The notes beneath the pieces were generated by a model. It ran no database searches and had not been told where the DNA came from. It saw only the letters and a program-made list of their open reading frames with translations. From Rhizobium sp. 16-449-1b (GTDB taxonomy: Bacteria > Pseudomonadota > Alphaproteobacteria > Rhizobiales > Rhizobiaceae), in NCBI RefSeq assembly GCF_017741935.1, contig NZ_JAGHMH010000016.1:62001-126000 (forward strand): a DNA stretch of 64,000 nucleotides. The letters run 5' to 3'. The position numbers and the translations under genes were made by a program. Every line of letters begins with the position of its first letter. The first letter of the stretch is position 1. Positions 61,881-64,000 of the stretch are shown in pieces.

Positions 61881-64000
61881 GGTTCGCTCATTTCTTCGTC
61901 GACCGCCCGATCTTCGCGGCGGTCATCTCGATCGTGCTCCTCGTCGTCGGCAGCATCGCTTATACGCAGCTGCCGGTGTCGCAATATCCCGAGATCGCGC
62001 CGCCGACCATCGTGGTGCGCACCTCCTATCCGGGCGCCGACCCGCAGACCATCGCCGACACGGTCTCCACGCCACTGGAGCAGCAGATCAACGGCGTCGA
62101 GGACATGCTCTACATGTCCTCCTATTCCAGCGCCGACGGCGCCATGTCGCTGACCATCACCTTCAAGCTCGGCACCGATCTCGACAAGGTGCAGGTGCTC
62201 GTTCAGAACCGCGTCTCGATCGCCCTGCCCCGACTTCCCGAAGAGGTGCAGCGCCTCGGCGTCACCACCGACAAGAGTTCGCCCGACCTGATGATGGTCG
62301 TGCACCTTCTCTCGCCCTCGCACCGCTACGACCAGCTCTACGTCTCCAACTATGCCCGAAACCGCATCCGCGACACTCTGGTGCGCCTCGATGGCGTCGG
62401 CGACGTGCAGGTGTTCGGCGAGCGCCAGTATTCCATGCGCATCTGGCTGGACCCGCAGAAGCTCTCCGCCTACGGCATGACATCGGATGACGTGGTCTCG
62501 GCCCTTCGCGACCAGAACGTCCAGGTCTCCGGCGGCAAGATCGGCGCACCGCCCGTCACGGGAAAGAACGCCTTCGAATATACGGTGAGAACCGACGGCC
62601 GCTTCTCCGACGTGCGCGAATTCCGCTACGTCATCGTCAAGTCGACGGGCGCCGGCCGGCTTGTGCAGCTGCAGGACGTTGCCCGCATCGAGCTCGGCGC
62701 GCAGGACTATGTGACCAACAGCTATCTCAACAACGACCCCGCCGTGGCGCTCGGCATCTTTGCCCGTCCCGGAACCAACGCGCTCGATACCGCGCACCAG
62801 ATCCAGTCGCTGATGAAGGACATCTCCCAGACCTTCCCGCAGGGCCTGGAATACCGCATCGTCTACGACACCACCGAGTTCATCTCGGAATCGATCACCG
62901 AGGTCTATCGAACCATCGCCGAAGCCGCGATCCTGGTTGCGATCGTCGTCCTCGTCTTCTTGCAATCCTGGCGCACCGCGATCATCCCGATCATCGCCAT
63001 CCCAGTCTCGCTGATCGGCACCTTCGCCGTGCTGCTCGCCTTCGGCTTCTCGCTGAACATGCTGACGCTGTTCGGCCTGGTGCTCGCGATCGGCATCGTC
63101 GTCGACGACGCCATCGTCGTGGTCGAGAATGTCGAGCGCAATCTCGCCAAAGGCATGACGCCGAAGGAAGCCGCGCATGTGACGATGGATGAAGTCGGCA
63201 CCGCCGTCATCGCCATCTCTCTGGTGCTGATCGCCGTCTTCGTTCCGACCGCCTTCATTCCAGGAATCTCCGGCCAGTTCTACAAGCAGTTCGCCGTGAC
63301 CATCTCGGTCACCACCGCGATCTCCGCCCTGAACTCGCTGACGCTCTCGCCGGCGCTCGCCGGTATTCTGCTCAGAAGCCACGATCATCAGCACACGCGC
63401 AACAACATCGCCCTGCGTTTCGGGCGCGGTCTCGCCAATGGCTTCAACAACGGCTTCGATCGCCTGAGCCACGGCTATTCGTGGATCGTCAGGCATCTCG
63501 TCCGAAGCTGGATCGGCATAACCTGCTCGCTGCTCGTCTTCGCGGGCCTGCTCGGCGCCACCTACTTCATGATCACAAAGGTGCCCTCGGGCTTCATCCC
63601 GACCATGGACCAGGGCTACGCCATCATCGTCGTCCAGCTGCCGGATGGCGCGTCGCTGGCGCGTACCGATGCGGTGGTGAAACAGGTGGGCGATATCGCC
63701 CGCACGGTCCCCGGCGTCGGCAATGCCGTGCAGTTCGCCGGCTTCAGCGGCGCGACCTTCACCAACGCCTCCAATTCCGGCGTCGTCTTCGTGCCCTTCA
63801 AGTCGTTCGCCGAGCGCGAGGAAGGCGGCGAGACCGCCAACAAGATCATTGGCGAGCTTTTCGGCAAGCTGCAGAGCATCCAGGAGGCCTTCATCATCGC
63901 CGTGCCGCCGCCTTCGGTGCGCGGCGTCGGCAATTCCGGCGGCTTCAAGATGCAGATTCTCGATCTTGAAAACGCCGACATGACCCGCGTTCTCGGCCTT
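61877..64000 (+). CDS. RND efflux pump, inner-membrane transporter (partial, runs off the window)
   Basis: The first 708 residues of a hydrophobe/amphiphile efflux-1 pump; the frame is open to the window end. MRFAHFFVDRPIFAAVISIV starts helix 1. The Asp pair lies in GIVVDDAIVVVENVERN and the pore-domain segments are intact. It is a paralogue of the pump at 47408-50608 but clearly distinct in sequence. About 330 residues are missing beyond the edge. Confidence 0.93.
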   Translation, partial: MRFAHFFVDRPIFAAVISIVLLVVGSIAYTQLPVSQYPEIAPPTIVVRTSYPGADPQTIADTVSTPLEQQINGVEDMLYMSSYSSADGAMSLTITFKLGTDLDKVQVLVQNRVSIALPRLPEEVQRLGVTTDKSSPDLMMVVHLLSPSHRYDQLYVSNYARNRIRDTLVRLDGVGDVQVFGERQYSMRIWLDPQKLSAYGMTSDDVVSALRDQNVQVSGGKIGAPPVTGKNAFEYTVRTDGRFSDVREFRYVIVKSTGAGRLVQLQDVARIELGAQDYVTNSYLNNDPAVALGIFARPGTNALDTAHQIQSLMKDISQTFPQGLEYRIVYDTTEFISESITEVYRTIAEAAILVAIVVLVFLQSWRTAIIPIIAIPVSLIGTFAVLLAFGFSLNMLTLFGLVLAIGIVVDDAIVVVENVERNLAKGMTPKEAAHVTMDEVGTAVIAISLVLIAVFVPTAFIPGISGQFYKQFAVTISVTTAISALNSLTLSPALAGILLRSHDHQHTRNNIALRFGRGLANGFNNGFDRLSHGYSWIVRHLVRSWIGITCSLLVFAGLLGATYFMITKVPSGFIPTMDQGYAIIVVQLPDGASLARTDAVVKQVGDIARTVPGVGNAVQFAGFSGATFTNASNSGVVFVPFKSFAEREEGGETANKIIGELFGKLQSIQEAFIIAVPPPSVRGVGNSGGFKMQILDLENADMTRVLGL

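Noticed and set aside
61718..63496. A 592-residue minus-strand frame opposite the second RND pump
   Set aside because: Antisense shadow of the pump gene; the plus strand carries clear RND motifs.

Overview
The window looks like chromosomal core DNA of an alphaproteobacterium of the Rhizobiaceae (Rhizobium/Agrobacterium/Neorhizobium type). The reasons are high GC with strong codon bias, an intact CtrA-ChpT-SciP cell-cycle module, a bra/liv-type amino-acid transporter, RpoH with rhizobial features, EipA (DUF1134), and an intergenic palindromic repeat of a kind common in rhizobia. The genus is inference. I saw no rRNA, tRNA, CRISPR array, transposase, integrase or prophage block. GC and codon use look even throughout, so there is no clear island.

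Layout. 1-138: tail of a membrane-protein gene. 225-5745 (minus): branched-chain amino-acid ABC transporter operon livH-livM-livG-livF, a small DUF6867-type membrane gene and livK. 6125-8826: cysQ, a DUF2793 protein and an orphan LuxR-type regulator. 9160-13755: a cell-cycle block with sciP, a small acetyltransferase, fliJ, ctrA, a degenerate receiver protein, chpT and eipA, with CtrA-box-like sites and clustered GANTC (CcrM) sites in the promoters. 13872-25289: housekeeping and envelope genes (coiled-coil membrane protein, SpoU-type RNA methyltransferase, rluD-like, rpoH, ubiA, a large Pro/Glu-rich single-pass membrane protein, purA, DMT exporter, acetyltransferase).

25623-34947: an SGNH hydrolase facing a compact surface-polysaccharide cluster (Wzz/BY-kinase, GT4 glycosyltransferase, plant-like GDP-mannose 3,5-epimerase, Wzx-like flippase, Wzy-like polymerase, acetyltransferase). 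35100-37496: an MhqD/MhqO-like quinone-detoxification pair and ung. 37657-43000 (plus): phosphomannomutase, manC, UDP-glucose dehydrogenase and a UDP-glucuronate 4-epimerase-like gene. These supply GDP-mannose and UDP-uronic acids, and the GDP-mannose is the substrate of the epimerase encoded 6 kb upstream. 43010-47338: a PAS-GGDEF-EAL protein, a denD/3-hydroxyisobutyrate-dehydrogenase-like pair and a cupin.

47408-64000: an efflux-rich region. It holds a MexEF-like RND pump with a catalytically degenerate alpha/beta hydrolase and a divergent LysR; an SDR/LysR divergent pair; aag; a marR-emrA-emrB operon; and a second RND adaptor-pump pair that runs off the window end.

I found no unambiguous undescribed system. 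The most interesting leads are the close match of the epimerase to plant GDP-mannose 3,5-epimerase beside its own substrate pathway, the dense CtrA control circuit with candidate sites, the degenerate receiver next to chpT, the nucleophile-less hydrolase in the RND operon, and an intrinsic terminator for the emr operon inside the coding sequence of aag.
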